From assembly GCA_025618425.1 (NCBI GenBank), contig CM046852.1, positions 4,032,316-4,096,315 on the forward strand: a DNA stretch of 64,000 nt. The letters run 5' to 3'. Positions 11,801 to 23,785 of this stretch are shown piece after piece; the first letter of the stretch is position 1, and every line of letters begins with the position of its first letter. This stretch comes from Heliocidaris tuberculata (Eukaryota; Echinodermata; Echinoidea; Camarodonta; Echinometridae). A program made the position numbers and the translations under genes. The notes below the pieces were generated by a model that had not been told where the DNA came from, made no database searches, and worked only from the letters and a program-made list of their open reading frames with translations.

Positions 11801-12607
11801 AATTAAACATCAAAAGTTAAAACATCATAAGATAGATTTTCTATTGCTCGAGTTGAGCGTGGGACATTTTGGCCTAGTTCCTCCTACGTTTATCAGGATC
11901 ATGTTTACGATGTAATCTTCCTATCATGCTATATCTCTCATTATCATGATTATTACAAGTGACATTTCAATAAAATTAATGAATCCAAAGGTTACTGGAG
12001 CTAGGTCGTTTGGTCATATCGGTGGATGTCCGATGGTATCTTCTCATTTGAGATTTCAAAACAGACGAGCCGTAATGGAAAGTAATACAGGGGAGTTAGT
12101 GGTGAAGAAAAATTGATTTTGTGGCAGTAAATAATTTAAAGATATGAAGAAATAGATGTCTTCCCTTGGTGCCTTTACGGGGTCGAATTTGTTGTCGATT
12201 TTTTCCATCCATAATTACCTTGCAGTCATATGTAAATAATATGATTTTTTTATTCAATAAAACACATTTTTGAAAAAACAGATGTCTTGACCCCCTCCCT
12301 CTCTCTATCTCTCTTTCTCTCTCTCTCTCTAGCTCGCTCGCTCATTATCTCTTTTTCTTTCTTTCTCTCCTATCATTCTTTCCCACTCTTATGTGTATTG
12401 ATTTCAGTCTTCATTCGTTTCAATATCTGCTTGAAGACAAAGCCTACCACGGCAGGAGCAGATGACAGAGTGGTTTCCATGGTTACAGAAAACAGAACTA
12501 CGAAATAAAAAGAAACCATCTGACTATTGATACAGATGAAAGCCATAACGCGCATGACCATGGCCATTTTATACTTTAGAATATAATAATTCATTGAAGA
12601 CGTGTCA
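11801..12607. other. Unassigned sequence with (CT)n
   Basis: No gene signal. A (CT)n stretch lies at about 12294-12370. Confidence 0.5.
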
Positions 12608-12990
12608 TTAAAGGGAAGCTTGAGTTCTGGGAAAGGTGAAAAATAATTTGTGAGCTTTCTTATTCCTTTTATGTCAGGTTAGAAGAACATCATAGTAGGA
12701 ATGTCGCCTGAAAAGGATTTCTCTTCAAATGCCCTATGATATTCGAAATATGACGAAAAATAGCTGAAGTGTTCGGGGCGAACATTCATGCCACATGTGT
12801 GTGCAGTCCCATATACCCATTTCTGTGTGCAGTGCATGTGCTTTTGAGTGAGTTTGCGTTAATTTTGATGATTCCAAAACTTCACAGTATACACCATCCT
12901 TATTTAGACATGATCAACCTTTCCCAATTGCTTCCAGACAGTTTCTTTCACAACGCAATCGCATGACCAGAACTCAACTTTATCTTCAAA
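12608..12990 (-). mobile_element. MITE-1 copy 2, reverse orientation
   Basis: It begins TTAAAGGGAAGCTTGAGTTC and ends ACTCAACTTTATCTTCAAA. The internal MITE-1 landmarks appear in reverse complement, for example GCATGTGCTTTTGAGTGAG and TGATCAACCTTTCCCAATTG. No nested insertion. Confidence 0.85.
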
Positions 12991-14434
12991 CTTAACATCT
13001 TTGCAATTATTCTCGATGGTCGAGTTGAAGTCACTTATACACATTCACTTCGAAAAGCTGAGGGTAGAAATCAAATTCTTCTCAAAATGTTATCCACGAT
13101 ATTATTACATTTTTCTCAGAAATGGGCTAGTTGTCATAGCAACAGCAATGAAAACCAAGTGACGATAGTAAATCTACGTGACCAAGGGCTTGTGTAAGTT
13201 GTAGAAAATGCAACAACAAAAAAAAAAAAAAAAAGACACAGTATATCTTGTTGCTTTTCAGATTAAGTCATATAAATTCTGAAAATATGCCATTAACATT
13301 TTCCTTTTCATTGTATTAAAATCAAAGAACCAAGGTGTGTGACGCACGCTAGCGTGTAAAATATTTCGTTTTGTTGTAATAAGATATGGGAAATCAAATT
13401 TTATTTCGAGGTGTATCCGCTATATTATGACGCGTTTTGTTTTCAATAGCTACAGTCCAAGGGCTGTTGTGTTTGATTTGTAAAGAGAGCCATGGCCGTA
13501 TATTGCTACAATCTTATATCGTGATATATGGACTAAATGTTTCTGTGACCTATATACAAACTTCCAGGGAATTATAGTCGGCGGAGAATAAAGGCTAAGT
13601 AGGTCCAGAGCGAATGTAAATCTGTCTGACTTTTTTAAGAACCCAGTCCCATCCCACTCCAAAATGAAATATGGTTTCAAAAGTAATTTTAATTGAATCA
13701 ATGTCATCGCCGACTTGTGGTATGAAGCACTCGATTTCCCATCTGATATTTCACTGAAGCTCCCTCCCACCCCCATCATGCCCATCCACCCCGCCCAGCC
13801 TATTACTCAATTTTTCAACAATATACTGTTGGCCTACGCCTATACCTGTATGAGGATGTAATGTAAGACTCATTTTAAACGCAAACATACATGTAAGCCT
13901 ATACCAGCATGGTATACTAGTAAATGTTTTATTCAATAGGACTGGTCAAAAACTTGACCTTTTCAAAAGCTGAAATATGAGATTTGGTATGCTCCAATAA
14001 AGAAGATTTCATTTGTACAATATCGTTTCCCCATGTAGCTGCAGTTCTTTGAAAACTCAACAATTTAGACATTATGCATTATACGGTATTAAAGTCAAAT
14101 ATTTTGTCAACAATCAGAATGATTTAACATGTTTAACAAGACTGATTTTAGCATCATAATTTCGCTATTTCCTATAAACATGACAAAGCAATTCTGCGAT
14201 TTGAACTCTGAAAAAAAAAAAACTGTTTTTCAATAATCATAATTCTTTGAAATAATTTAAGAGAATGACCTCCATAACTGTTCTTGAAAATCGGCCTAAA
14301 TCCTTTCTTTTACTTTCTGAATGACGTCAACGATATGGTATGTCGGCTTGGGGATTTCCCATGAGTAAATACCCGGGTCATAACAGTTCTATTGTGTCTG
14401 GCGATGCTAAATGACTGTAGCCATCATTTCAAGT
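12991..14434. other. Unassigned sequence
   Basis: No gene was recognised. A poly-A run lies at about 13215-13233. A 111-codon minus-strand frame at 13450-13785 has no family resemblance and no splice context. Confidence 0.5.
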
Positions 14435-14436
14435 TT

Positions 14437-14498
<62 letters not shown>
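14435..14498. repeat. (CT)n microsatellite
   Basis: About 30 uninterrupted CT dinucleotides. Confidence 0.95.
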
Positions 14499-14499
<1 letters not shown>

Positions 14500-14639
14500 G
14501 TTAAAATGTCTTTTGGGGTCTCTTTTTCATTTCAAAGCTTTCCTTTCTTCGACTTCGTTTTTCTTTTGTTTCCATTCTGCTCAATTTTGAATGAGTTACA
14601 AGAATATTAAGTTTATACTTCCTTCCTTGTTTACTTTGC

Positions 14640-14660
14640 TACCCCTCTCTCCCTCCCCCT

Positions 14661-14703
<43 letters not shown>

Positions 14704-15130
14704 CCCCCCCCCTCTTTCTTTTTCTTTTTCTTCTTCTTCTTCTTCTTCTTCTTCTTCTTCTTCTTCTTCTTCTTTTTCTTCTTCTCCTTCTTCTCCTCCT
14801 CCTCCTCCTTCTCGTCCTTCTTCTTCTTCTTCTTCTTCTTCTTCTTCTTCTCCTCCTCCTCCTCCTCCTCCTCCTCGTCCTTCTTCTTCTTCTTCTTCTT
14901 CTTCTTCTCCTCCTCCTCCTCGTCCTTCTTCTTCTTCTTCTTCTTCTTCTCCTCCTCCTCCTCCTCGTCCTTCTTCTTCTTCTTCTTCTTCTTCTCCTCC
15001 TCCTCCTCCTCCTCCTCCTCCTCCTCCTCCTTCTCCTTCTTCTTCTTCTTCTTCTTCTTCTTCTTCTTCTCCTCCTCCTCCTCGTCCTTCTTCTTCTTCT
15101 TCTCCTCCTCCTCCTCCTTCTTTTTCTTTC
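14640..15130. repeat. Higher-order (CTT)n(CTC)nGTC polypyrimidine minisatellite
   Basis: About 490 bases of pyrimidines interrupted by single G residues. From about 14810 the tract is built of blocks, a CTT run then a CTC run then a CGTCC junction, with junctions at 14813, 14876, 14921, 14966 and 15083. Poly-Ser/Pro and poly-Arg frames over it are artefacts. Confidence 0.95.
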
Positions 15131-16050
15131 TTTTGTAAATTTCAAATTCTAACGGAACTCTTTGTCCTGGTCTGGTATAAGATCATCACCTATTCCTTTA
15201 AAATGAGTATCCCATATGTTGACAGATGGCGCTATATTCGTCTAAAATCTAATTAAATGTTTGAACGTAATTCCGGCTGCAGCGGCACGAGCAGATATAA
15301 GACCAAAGTTATATTACCCTCCCGATATGGAAATCACCTAATGACAACATGAATTAGAATGAGGAACTGAGGATGCTCTGATTATTAAACCGAAGTATCA
15401 AAAATGATAAAGAAGATCTTAATAGACTTCCTATCCCTAAGATCGTGAAGATACCTGGAAGATATTTTAGGAGTCAAAAGGTCAGAGGGTTACATAAATT
15501 TGTAGAGGTTTAGATTAACTTCAATCAACGAATGCAGCTTTTAGACGTATTTCCCCTCAGTATGACTGTTGAGTTACGGAATTAACTACCTATAACTTGG
15601 AAAATACCAACTGGCCAGTGTATGATTTTTTTTTTTATTTTTTTTTTTTTTTTTGGGGGGGGGATAATTTTTGTACCTTTTCTAGAAAAGAACAGGGATT
15701 ATTAGAATTTGTATTATGCATGTATATATGTTGTGCAGGCTTCACTAAATTACAACTGGGAGGAATTATCCGAGGAGGAACAGTCCTCGGGCTGAGGACC
15801 CCCCCCCCCCCCCACCCCTGTCCGCTTGAATAAAGTCAACACAAAAATCACATGGCACTGTAAAAATATTGAAATATTCGAAGTGATTTTTTTTAATAGT
15901 TACCATTTTCATACACCTTCACATAATAATACCTTTGACCTATCCCCTCGATACATATTATCATAACAGAAAGTGTGCTCTGTCAGCCTTCAAACCTTTC
16001 TCAGGACTTAATAAGTAAATCACAAATCAGCGCCACTCCATTTTTCCAGT
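15131..16050. other. Unassigned sequence with homopolymer tracts
   Basis: No gene signal. A T-run then G-run lies at about 15626-15663, and a C-run at about 15800-15814. Confidence 0.5.
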
Positions 16051-16092
16051 GAAGAAGAAGAAGAAGAAGAAGAAGAAGAAGAAGAAGAAGAA
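16051..16092. repeat. (GAA)n microsatellite
   Basis: About 13 GAA triplets on the + strand. Confidence 0.95.
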
Positions 16093-17150
16093 AAGAGAGG
16101 ATGACATGGAATGCATCAATCATCTTTGTCTGATTAAGAACATGGCGCGAACTCATTTCAGATTTGTTAGCTCAAGGGAACTCATTTGAGCTTTGTTGGC
16201 TCAGGGGTAGACTCACATCTGACCCAGGATGAATCTCTACTAAAAAATAATATTGAGACCAGTCGTCAGGGGACAGCTTCAACAACTTTCTCCCAAAGGA
16301 AAGATGTTTCGTTCAGAAAAAAGAGGCCTACCGTGAAGAATACCCAAGAAAATTGGATCGTCAACCCTCAACCCCCCCCCCAAAAAAAAAAAATGAAAAA
16401 GTAAAAAGGGGAAAAGGAAATAGGAAGTTATGCTGAAGCCAAAGTTCTGTATGGCAATTTGTGAAAATGCTGATGGGGCAGTGATTATATTTTTCTTGAT
16501 GATTTTTAAAGAAATGTACAATGTACGTTATGTACAATGTACGTTAAAATTGAAATAATTTGTTATATTGCAATATTTGCATACTTCCTTAATTCCATTA
16601 TGAGTCACATTTCTATAGATATTAGGCGAATGACCAACATTCTTATTCCAAAAATGGGGAGAGATTAATCGAGAAAGAATTCATTTGTAATAGCATGTAT
16701 TCAGAAAAACATTTCTGTGAAAAACAAGATAATTCCACATAATGAATTCACATTTCGAGAGATAAATAACATGAAAGACGAATAGCGCAACTTTTCATTC
16801 CAAAAGCGAGAGATTAACAGGGAAATAACAATTCATTTGTAACAACATGGATTAAAAATACATGTATGTGAAAAAAATATCATTGTAACTATTAATTTCT
16901 TGCTTTTTCAAGAAAATAATGTACTTTTCTTGACATTCATAGAGTCAATTATAATTTCAATAATAAAAACGCAATGTTGTTTACCATGATCAGTTACAAT
17001 TTTACCGACATTACTTTGGCAAAAGATACTCTTGTTACACCATGTACATGATGCCTACTCTATAAATTCCTTATCAGTTTTATATTGTTATAGCATATAC
17101 ATTGTAACGCCGTGATTGTAAACAATAGCGAACACATAATAGAGGTGACA
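16093..17150. other. Unassigned AT-rich sequence
   Basis: No gene or RNA signal. Two similar stretches (about 16620-16760 and 16770-16880) share phrases such as GAGAGATTAA and AATTCATTTGTAA and may be an old tandem duplication. Confidence 0.4.
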
Positions 17151-17833
17151 CCCCCAGTATGACTCATCAACCAATCATCGTGCACGGACAATAGCACGTA
17201 ACCATTCATCACTGCGCATGCGCGTACGGGCCGGGGGAAGTCACCACACCGCAAAAAATAGGTGAAGTCATCATGCACTAAAAAGAAACAATCAATGCGA
17301 GTGTGCGAAAATACACTGGGGTCGGTGTATAACTCCTTGGTATATTCAGCCACCATCGTCTGCTAGCAGTTTCATACGGAGTTATAACTGTTGCGCGGGT
17401 CGCACGCACGATTTGCTGGCCAATCAGCACGATATTGAACTCTAATCTAAAGCTGCTAAGTCCAGTGGATATCATACAATTTCTATTGTCTTCCTCGTCT
17501 TGGAGGTGGATTGTTACACGGATAATTTTGTTTTGGTGAGTTAACTTTTCAAACGGATTTTCAGAGATTACAAGCAGGGATAGCTTCAAAACTTGGAGGA
17601 ATAAGGCGCCAAATCTATATCCATACATACTCGTTTACATCCAGATGAACACTGGTTTCTGGGTCATTATACGTACTTCGCTGTGAAAAAACGTTGCGGA
17701 TTTTTTTGAGCGGATGAAGTCGCTATACTAATCACTTTCACATTACCACATTAGTCCTCAACCACACATCATATTTTACCTGGAGTATTTCATGGATATT
17801 ACTAGCTGCAGTCGTCAAATCAATAGCAGTACG
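17151..17833 (+). promoter_or_regulatory. Promoter-like cluster and possible non-coding first exon
   Basis: This is a CpG-richer island in an AT-rich region. Seen directly: an AP-1-type TGACTCA at 17160, CCAAT at 17171 and 17420, and a palindromic NRF1-type TGCGCATGCGCG at 17213. Downstream, ACG|GTAAGA at 17831-17839 would serve as a splice donor. No long open frame links to it, so any transcript would start with a non-coding exon. The strand is inferred from the donor only, and the target gene is unknown. Confidence 0.35.
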
Positions 17834-18077
17834 GTAAGATTTCCATGTAAATTCCTACGAACATGTCAAATTTCTCACAATTTAACAAAAGGAAACGGAT
17901 TACTAGTAATTTTTTGAGGGGAGAGGAGGTACAATTGTGAACGACATCCTTTTGATTTTCATCAAGCAATCACCACATAAATTAGCATTTAAATTATTGC
18001 TCTGTAAAGTCTTCAAGCGTCGTAAAAAGACATTAAATATTCAAAATCAAATAAATATAAGCCGACCCCACAAACAA
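17834..18077. other. Unassigned sequence
   Basis: Nothing recognised. Confidence 0.5.
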
Positions 18078-18240
18078 GCTGATAAGTAAGTATTTTTTAT
18101 TTGATTTGATTTATTTTCTTCTGCATTCATATAAGTACAACATTTTTCGGTAACATATAAAATAAAATACAAAAGTACTTTTTGACAATAAATCATAAAT
18201 AGCAAGTATATGTAACAATCATTTTTCAAAAACAAACACG
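18078..18240 (-). mobile_element. Possible LINE 3' tail ending in ATCAA repeats
   Basis: On the minus strand an AT-rich stretch ends in AAATAAATCAAATCAAAT, close to the ending of the minus-strand sequence at 26765-27110. Such short ATCAA-like tails are common on non-LTR retrotransposons. No coding part is present. Confidence 0.35.
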
Positions 18241-19484
18241 AAATGATAAATTGTCAAATTATTGTAATTCATCAAATATAAAGTCATTTGCGGAAGAAGG
18301 ACTACCATTATAAGCAATTTGCTTGAGAATATGGGAGCCCCAGACAAATAATATGAAATAGCTAAAACATGTTTAAATAAGCAGAATGGATAAATAATTG
18401 AAATCCTAAATTAAAAGCATATTAATGATGATGTTGATGATGGAATCAACATCAGTTATGACATCAGTTACTTACAAATATTAAAAAAAAAAAAAATGAT
18501 GACATCAAATAGTCTTGATAAATACTTTTTCCTTTCTTTTGAGTTTTGACATTATAATTCCTGGGCGCTTGTCCACTTTTCCATATTTCTATTCGATACA
18601 AACTTTAAAAGGTTTTCCATTAATCATTATCATGATTATGCTTCCTTGTTACTGCATATCCGATTCATGTATTTTAAAAAAAAATCTTTAAGCCTATATC
18701 GAAAGATTATTGCTTCTGTGTTTGAAGACCTTTAAGTATCCTTGCGCCATAGTTCCTGTATATGTTTGCAATATTTCCTTATATCGCTCCTCCCAAGCCA
18801 TGCAAGCGATGTGTATCTGCAATCAATGTGACGGGGGGGGGGGGGGGGGGGGGTTGCTGATTTTCAGAGACGGGAATAATGGGGTAGGGGTATAGGGATC
18901 ACTACTTTGTGACTGTGTCGAATACACGAGTATTGATTCTTCACTCGTCTCACCCTCAGTTAATTCTTGTTCATTATGGGTCATAAAATTCTATTCGTCA
19001 TCACCATTCATCAAAATATATATTGTGTTTATGAATTCATATCATTCTTCTTTTATCGCCTTCTTCTATTTCATCCCCCCCCCCCCCCCCCCCCCCCCCT
19101 GGTAATTCATTTCTCTCTTCTTCTTCTTTTATATGGTACCGGTATCTTCTTCAACATCCTTTCTACTCTAAGTAATTTCTTTTTTCCACTTCTGATCTAT
19201 TTCTCTCTTCTTCTTGTTTTCTTCATGTCGATGTTCCTTATTTTTCCATGAGCTACGGTTCACTTATACATGCATATCATGCTTCTACATTAATTGCAGG
19301 ACACCTTTATTCTCGTACTGCTGTTACGACTTCAGCTCAAACCACGCATGCATTCCTTATATTGAAAAATACAATTAGCTCTTTAGAAAAAGTGAATGAA
19401 TGCCATTTATGCTAGTCATCTGTACTAAATGTAAATTTGGCATGATTAATCGACTGTTTCACCATTTCCGCGTTACTCCCTGAG
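18241..19484. other. Unassigned sequence with long G and C tracts
   Basis: No gene signal. A run of about 20 G is at about 18833-18853 and a run of about 23 C at about 19076-19099. A poly-A run is at about 18482-18495. Confidence 0.5.
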
Positions 19485-19969
19485 TTAAAGATAAAGTTGA
19501 CAGAGTTATTGGTCCTCTTGCATAAAAAGTTGCGATTAAACGCAACTCAAAAAATTAAACGCAACTTGGGACTTGCGTTAAATTTGTTGAGTTGCGTTTA
19601 ATCGCAACTTTTTATGCAAGAGGACCCTGGTCCTGCGATTAAGTTGTGAAAGAAACTGCATCAGAGGTTGGTCATGTCTACATAAGATAATAATCGATGT
19701 ATACTGTCGATGGATACTGTGAAAATTATAAGAAATTGACCCAATCTCGCTGAAAAGCACATGCATTGCACACTGCACACACATGTGGCATGAAAGTTTG
19801 GCCCGAACATATCAGCTATTTCTTGTCATTTTTCGACTATGATGGCATTTAAGAGGAATCATTTTCAGATAACATTTCTACTATGATTTTTCTTCCAAAC
19901 TGACATTAAAGGAGTAAGAAAGCTCACAAATTATTCCTCACTTTTCCCAGAAGTCAACCTTTTCTTTAA
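19485..19969 (+). mobile_element. MITE-1 copy 3 with nested foldback
   Basis: TTAA at 19485-19488 and 19966-19969 flank AGATAAAGTTGA... and ...AGTCAACCTTTTC. Internal MITE-1 landmarks are present (ATAAGAAATTGACCC, CTCGCTGAAAAGCACATGC). Near its left end it carries a separate 116-bp foldback at 19511-19626. Confidence 0.85.
19511..19626. mobile_element. Perfect 40-bp-arm foldback, GGTCCTCTTGCAT ends
   Basis: The first and last 40 bases are exact reverse complements, beginning GGTCCTCTTGCATAAAAAG and continuing through TTGCGATTAAACGCAAC. About 36 unpaired bases lie between the arms. It is inserted in MITE-1. It resembles the foldback at 31088-31238 (TTGCGATTGATCGCAA core), so the two probably belong to one family. 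The perfect arms suggest recent insertion or gene-conversion-like maintenance. Confidence 0.9.
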
Positions 19970-20337
19970 TATACCACCTAGACCTCCTGAGACATAAGGT
20001 ACTTAGATGGTTTACAGCTAGTGAGGAATGGGGGAACCAAGCCAATGTGAATTATATCAAGAGTCCAAATTAATTTCATTTTATAATTCCCTACGATAAG
20101 TTTCAAGAGAACTATGAAAGCTGTAATTATGAAGTTTCAAAAACTGGCTAAGTGAGCAAACTGCGAATTGTCGTGAAAATCATATTCATTATGAGCTAAG
20201 GAAGAATTATACACATCAAACGAAATACCACAATACCGATATAAACATGATGTGTCCTCTAATCTCATATTTTCTTTTAACAAATTGTTTGGAATAGGAA
20301 TTACAAGGAAAAGGTCTGCGGACGTACATGACGTAAA
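19970..20337. other. Unassigned sequence
   Basis: Nothing recognised. Confidence 0.5.
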
Positions 20338-20442
20338 GTGCTGGTCACATTTTTGTCCGATAACAATAACGATTATGGTGAGTACGCGTGAGTATGCTCA
20401 TGTCTGTGATCGTTATCGGATAAATGTGACCAGCCCTTTATG
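20338..20442. mobile_element. Foldback MITE, GCTGGTCACATTT ends
   Basis: The left arm GCTGGTCACATTTTTGTCC pairs with the right arm GGATAAATGTGACCAGC. The pairing extends through CGATAAC.AT.ACGAT. Total length is about 105 bases with a short loop. No target duplication is visible. Confidence 0.8.
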
Positions 20443-20937
20443 GGGATGGTGGGAATTTAGGGTCTTTCCTATCCAGACACCCTCGCGATATAACATATTG
20501 ACTCAAGGAAAATCATCGAAGCTAACACTTGGTTGCTCAAGCAATCTATTTAAACAGTAGTCATGGACATGATCATTGATGATGATAATGCGTGTAGAAG
20601 CAGATTTCGGTATGCGTGACATCACATGGGATTGCTGAACCCAGCAGACATTTCGCACCCATCAATCATAGTGTATCGAATGTAATAAACGATGATCTTC
20701 AGATCATCTCACGGATCTATTCTAGTCGGCTGGGATTAGTCCACCTCATCCAAGGGCAGGCGAGTCTGATCGGATTACAACTTTGACATGTCAAAGATAG
20801 ATGGGTATACAGGTATTCCATGGAATATTCAGCTTCGGGAGGGGAGCTATGATTGTAGACTTTCTCTGTTGAATTATTCGCTATGGTTGTATGAGTCAGA
20901 GCATTATTCAGTGAGCCTGAAGTCGAAGAATCACATT
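20443..20937. other. Unassigned sequence
   Basis: No gene or RNA signal. Confidence 0.5.
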
Positions 20938-21339
20938 TTAAAGATAAAATAGAGTTCTGGTCAAGAAATTTATTACTTTGTGAAAGAAACTGTCTCAAAG
21001 CAATTAGGAAAGGTTGATCATATCTACATAAAGAATTGGTGTATACTGTGAGGTTTTGGAACCATCAAAATGATAAGAAATTGACCCAATCTCGCTGAAA
21101 GTCACATGCACTGCACACAGAAATGGGTATAAATATGTTACTCTGTACAATGCACACACTTCAGCTGTCTCTTGTCATATTTGGACAATATAAGGGCCCT
21201 TATAAGGGCATGTGAAGAGCATCCCTTTTCAGGGGACATTGCTACTATGATAATCTTCCAAACTGACATACATGTTATGGGAATGAGAAAGCTCACAAAT
21301 TATTTTTCCACCTTTCCCAGAACTCAATCTTCTCTTTAA
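20938..21339 (+). mobile_element. MITE-1 copy 4, full length
   Basis: TTAA at both ends (20938-20941, 21336-21339). The termini are AGATAAAATAGAGTTCTGG and CCCAGAACTCAATCTTCTCT. At 402 bases it is the best reference for the intact element. It has no reading frame of its own. Confidence 0.9.
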
Positions 21340-21720
21340 GATGTCAGATAGGATGGAGAAACACGATAGATTCATTTCAAAGGATTACTGGATTGAGCTA
21401 TGTGTGTATAATTTATTGTGAAAGTATATCTTAAAGGGAACGAAAAGTCGCCAATCGTGGTGTTTTGGAGCTTGGCCCGGCTCGGGTAATATTCAGGAAT
21501 CTCCGTACATCTTCGGTAAACGCATGAATTGTGTGTATGCAGCACGCATTCGACCGAAGAAAGACGAACTGAAAAACCCAACTGACAAACTACCCCACCC
21601 TCGACGGCAGTTTTGTTCGCTGCTCCAAGATTGTTGTTATGCACGGCCTTGTAATAGGGGCAATCGAATGAAATTGAACGTACATGGATATCGAGCGGTG
21701 GCTCCCTTTAAATCTACCCC
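21340..21720. other. Unassigned sequence
   Basis: A 142-codon + frame beginning at 21524 runs straight into the (CT)n tract, and its unique part matches no family I recognise. I do not call it a gene. Confidence 0.4.
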
Positions 21721-21724
21721 CTTC

Positions 21725-21769
<45 letters not shown>

Positions 21770-21870
21770 GTCTCTCTCTCTCTCTCTCTCTCGCTCTCTG
21801 ATCCTCGCTCTCTTCCTCCTTCCCTCTCTATTCTCTTTCTCTATCTCTCTTTTTTTAAATTTGCTCTCTC
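21721..21870. repeat. (CT)n pyrimidine tract
   Basis: CT dinucleotides with CTGT interruptions, decaying into mixed pyrimidine. Confidence 0.9.
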
Positions 21871-22074
21871 CCTCTTTTCCCCTCCCCTTATAACCCCACT
21901 CAGTGGCAAAATATACCATGGTGTGCTAGCATTGGAAGTCTGGAATGGGTAGGGGAGGACGTCCTGGAATATACTTCCCAATATTTTGATATACGTCGAG
22001 TTCTTCGAGACAAATTCTGAATTTCTCGATCTGGAGAAGAGGGTGTAAGTGGGATGGACACTGGATAGCCACAG

Positions 22075-22095
22075 CCCCCCCCCCCACCCCCCCCC

Positions 22096-22140
<45 letters not shown>

Positions 22141-22145
22141 CCTCC
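22075..22145. repeat. C-tract followed by (CT)n
   Basis: Runs of 10 and 12 C are followed by about 18 CT units. The same C-then-CT order recurs at 25824, 41126 and 47698. Confidence 0.95.
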
Positions 22146-23728
22146 CTTCTCTTTCTCCTCACCCTCGCATGTTTCGCACCGCCCTCATTTTATTCCCACA
22201 ATTTACTTAACGTTTGTAGCAAAATATGATGACCCGTTTGTAAAAAGATAAAACCCGAATATATCCGTCATCTTACCTGTATCGTGTTTTCATTGTTCAG
22301 ATATCAAGGACAATACACTACTCAATTGTTTGACCATGAATTCATGGATTGACATATTTGACAATGCACGCGAATATGTGATCAAACAAAATTATGATCC
22401 CATGTACTTATTTTAGGTAGTGACATCTGGAATAAATGATGGCAAACTGGTGGTTGAAAGTTTATCGGCCTTACCGCTGGATATTGTTGAACAGGGGGCA
22501 CAGACCGGGAGGAGAGAGGGGTTGACGCACAAAATCACAGAGTGGATGACCCTTTTGTTGTTGTTGTTTTTTTTTGAGCGAATGAAACGGGGTCATGGCC
22601 CCCTTTGGCCCCTGGTTACGCCTATATGCCGCTAGAAAGTCTCAATACCTGTTTGTTTCACCCGGGAAATGTAGACCCGGCTTTTTAAAAATTATCATTA
22701 ATTCAATTCTCATCCAGGAACACAGTAGGTCTATACTTCTTTCTCAAGTTTGTTGGGCTTACCATGCAAAGTTTGTGGTTTTGTGCCCCTGCTACACTCT
22801 CTTCCACCTCCAGAACGCTTAATCTACTTTTTTCTCTCTCGCCCAGGTTTAGCTAGTGGATACCTGGACGGATTTATTCCTTGAATGTACTATGTTCTGA
22901 TGAGGATCGCTGGAGCGAAGGCTAGAGTAATCATTTCCAAATCAAAAGCCCAAGTTTGGAAGCGCTTAGAGGCGTTATCAAAATGCGATGTAAGCTATAG
23001 ACAAACATGTGCACGAACAGACTATTATTTATTAATACCATGTCATTACATTTTATTATTTTCTAACTTTTTATCATGCAATGTAGCATTTGACCAATAC
23101 CAGCTACTCGGCAAAGGGCGTTACACCATGTACACGTTATTGTTATAGTACCAGCAGACATGGAAAATAGAATGGTGATTAAAAGCGATGCATGTATACC
23201 CCTTTGAAGGAAGCCACATGGCTTCCTGTGCAGATGTCATGCAACCATGCACTATGATATAATCATCATCATCATTGTCTTCTTCAGTCTGCAGGCGCAG
23301 GCTCTCAAACACAATTCCTAATTTTGCCAGGCTCTGGCTCTGTCCAAGGAGGTACTAGGCCAAGTACCTCCTTGCTCTGTAAAAGAAGTATAGGGCCAAT
23401 CATGCCAATGGAGTGCAGTTATGATAGTTCAGACACTCTGCTACCATTTACAAGTATTACGAATGGCAAGGGTCTGTGCCTGCAAACTACAATGATATCA
23501 TCATCATTGTCTTCTTTCTCATTTGACATTTGCAGGCTGCCGGGAAACTAACTTCACATCGTATCTAGCAGATCAGACGACAGCCTTAGCAGACGACAGA
23601 CTTACCAGACGGTATAGACTCTCGAAGCGCGGGAAAGCCTGGGCGAATAATTAGGAGGGAAATGAGACATCAACGTAACATTTCACATTAGACAGGTAAC
23701 ACGAGCAGACGATCTATTCCTGTTGCAA
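22146..23728. other. Unassigned sequence with short hairpin
   Basis: No gene was recognised. A hairpin with arms AAGGAGGTACT and AGTACCTCCTT lies at about 23346-23373. A shared ATCATCATTGTCTTCTT phrase at about 23265 and 23500 indicates a small direct duplication. Confidence 0.45.
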
Positions 23729-23785
23729 CCAATCATACCAATCAGTTCAAGATATTATATAGTCTGTGCTCCAAGCTCTCAATTC
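23729..23785 (+). promoter_or_regulatory. CCAAT-CCAAT-TATA-Inr promoter candidate
   Basis: Two CCAAT boxes stand at 23729 and 23738, a TATATAG at 23756-23762, and an initiator-type TCAATTC with its A at 23781. Order and spacing fit a compact pol II promoter, though the TATA-to-start distance is slightly short. A 5' leader with a plausible exon follows. Confidence 0.4.

Noticed and set aside
14591..15256. 221-codon + frame and 168-codon Arg-rich - frame
   Set aside because: Both are translations of the CTT/CTC repeat; the unique flanks are short and show no domain.
17278..17628. 116-codon - frame over the promoter-like island
   Set aside because: No domain, low plausibility, and it overlaps the site cluster; kept only as regulatory sequence.
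21524..21952. 142-codon + frame
   Set aside because: Most of it is (CT)n; the first 60 codons match nothing I recognise and lack splice context.
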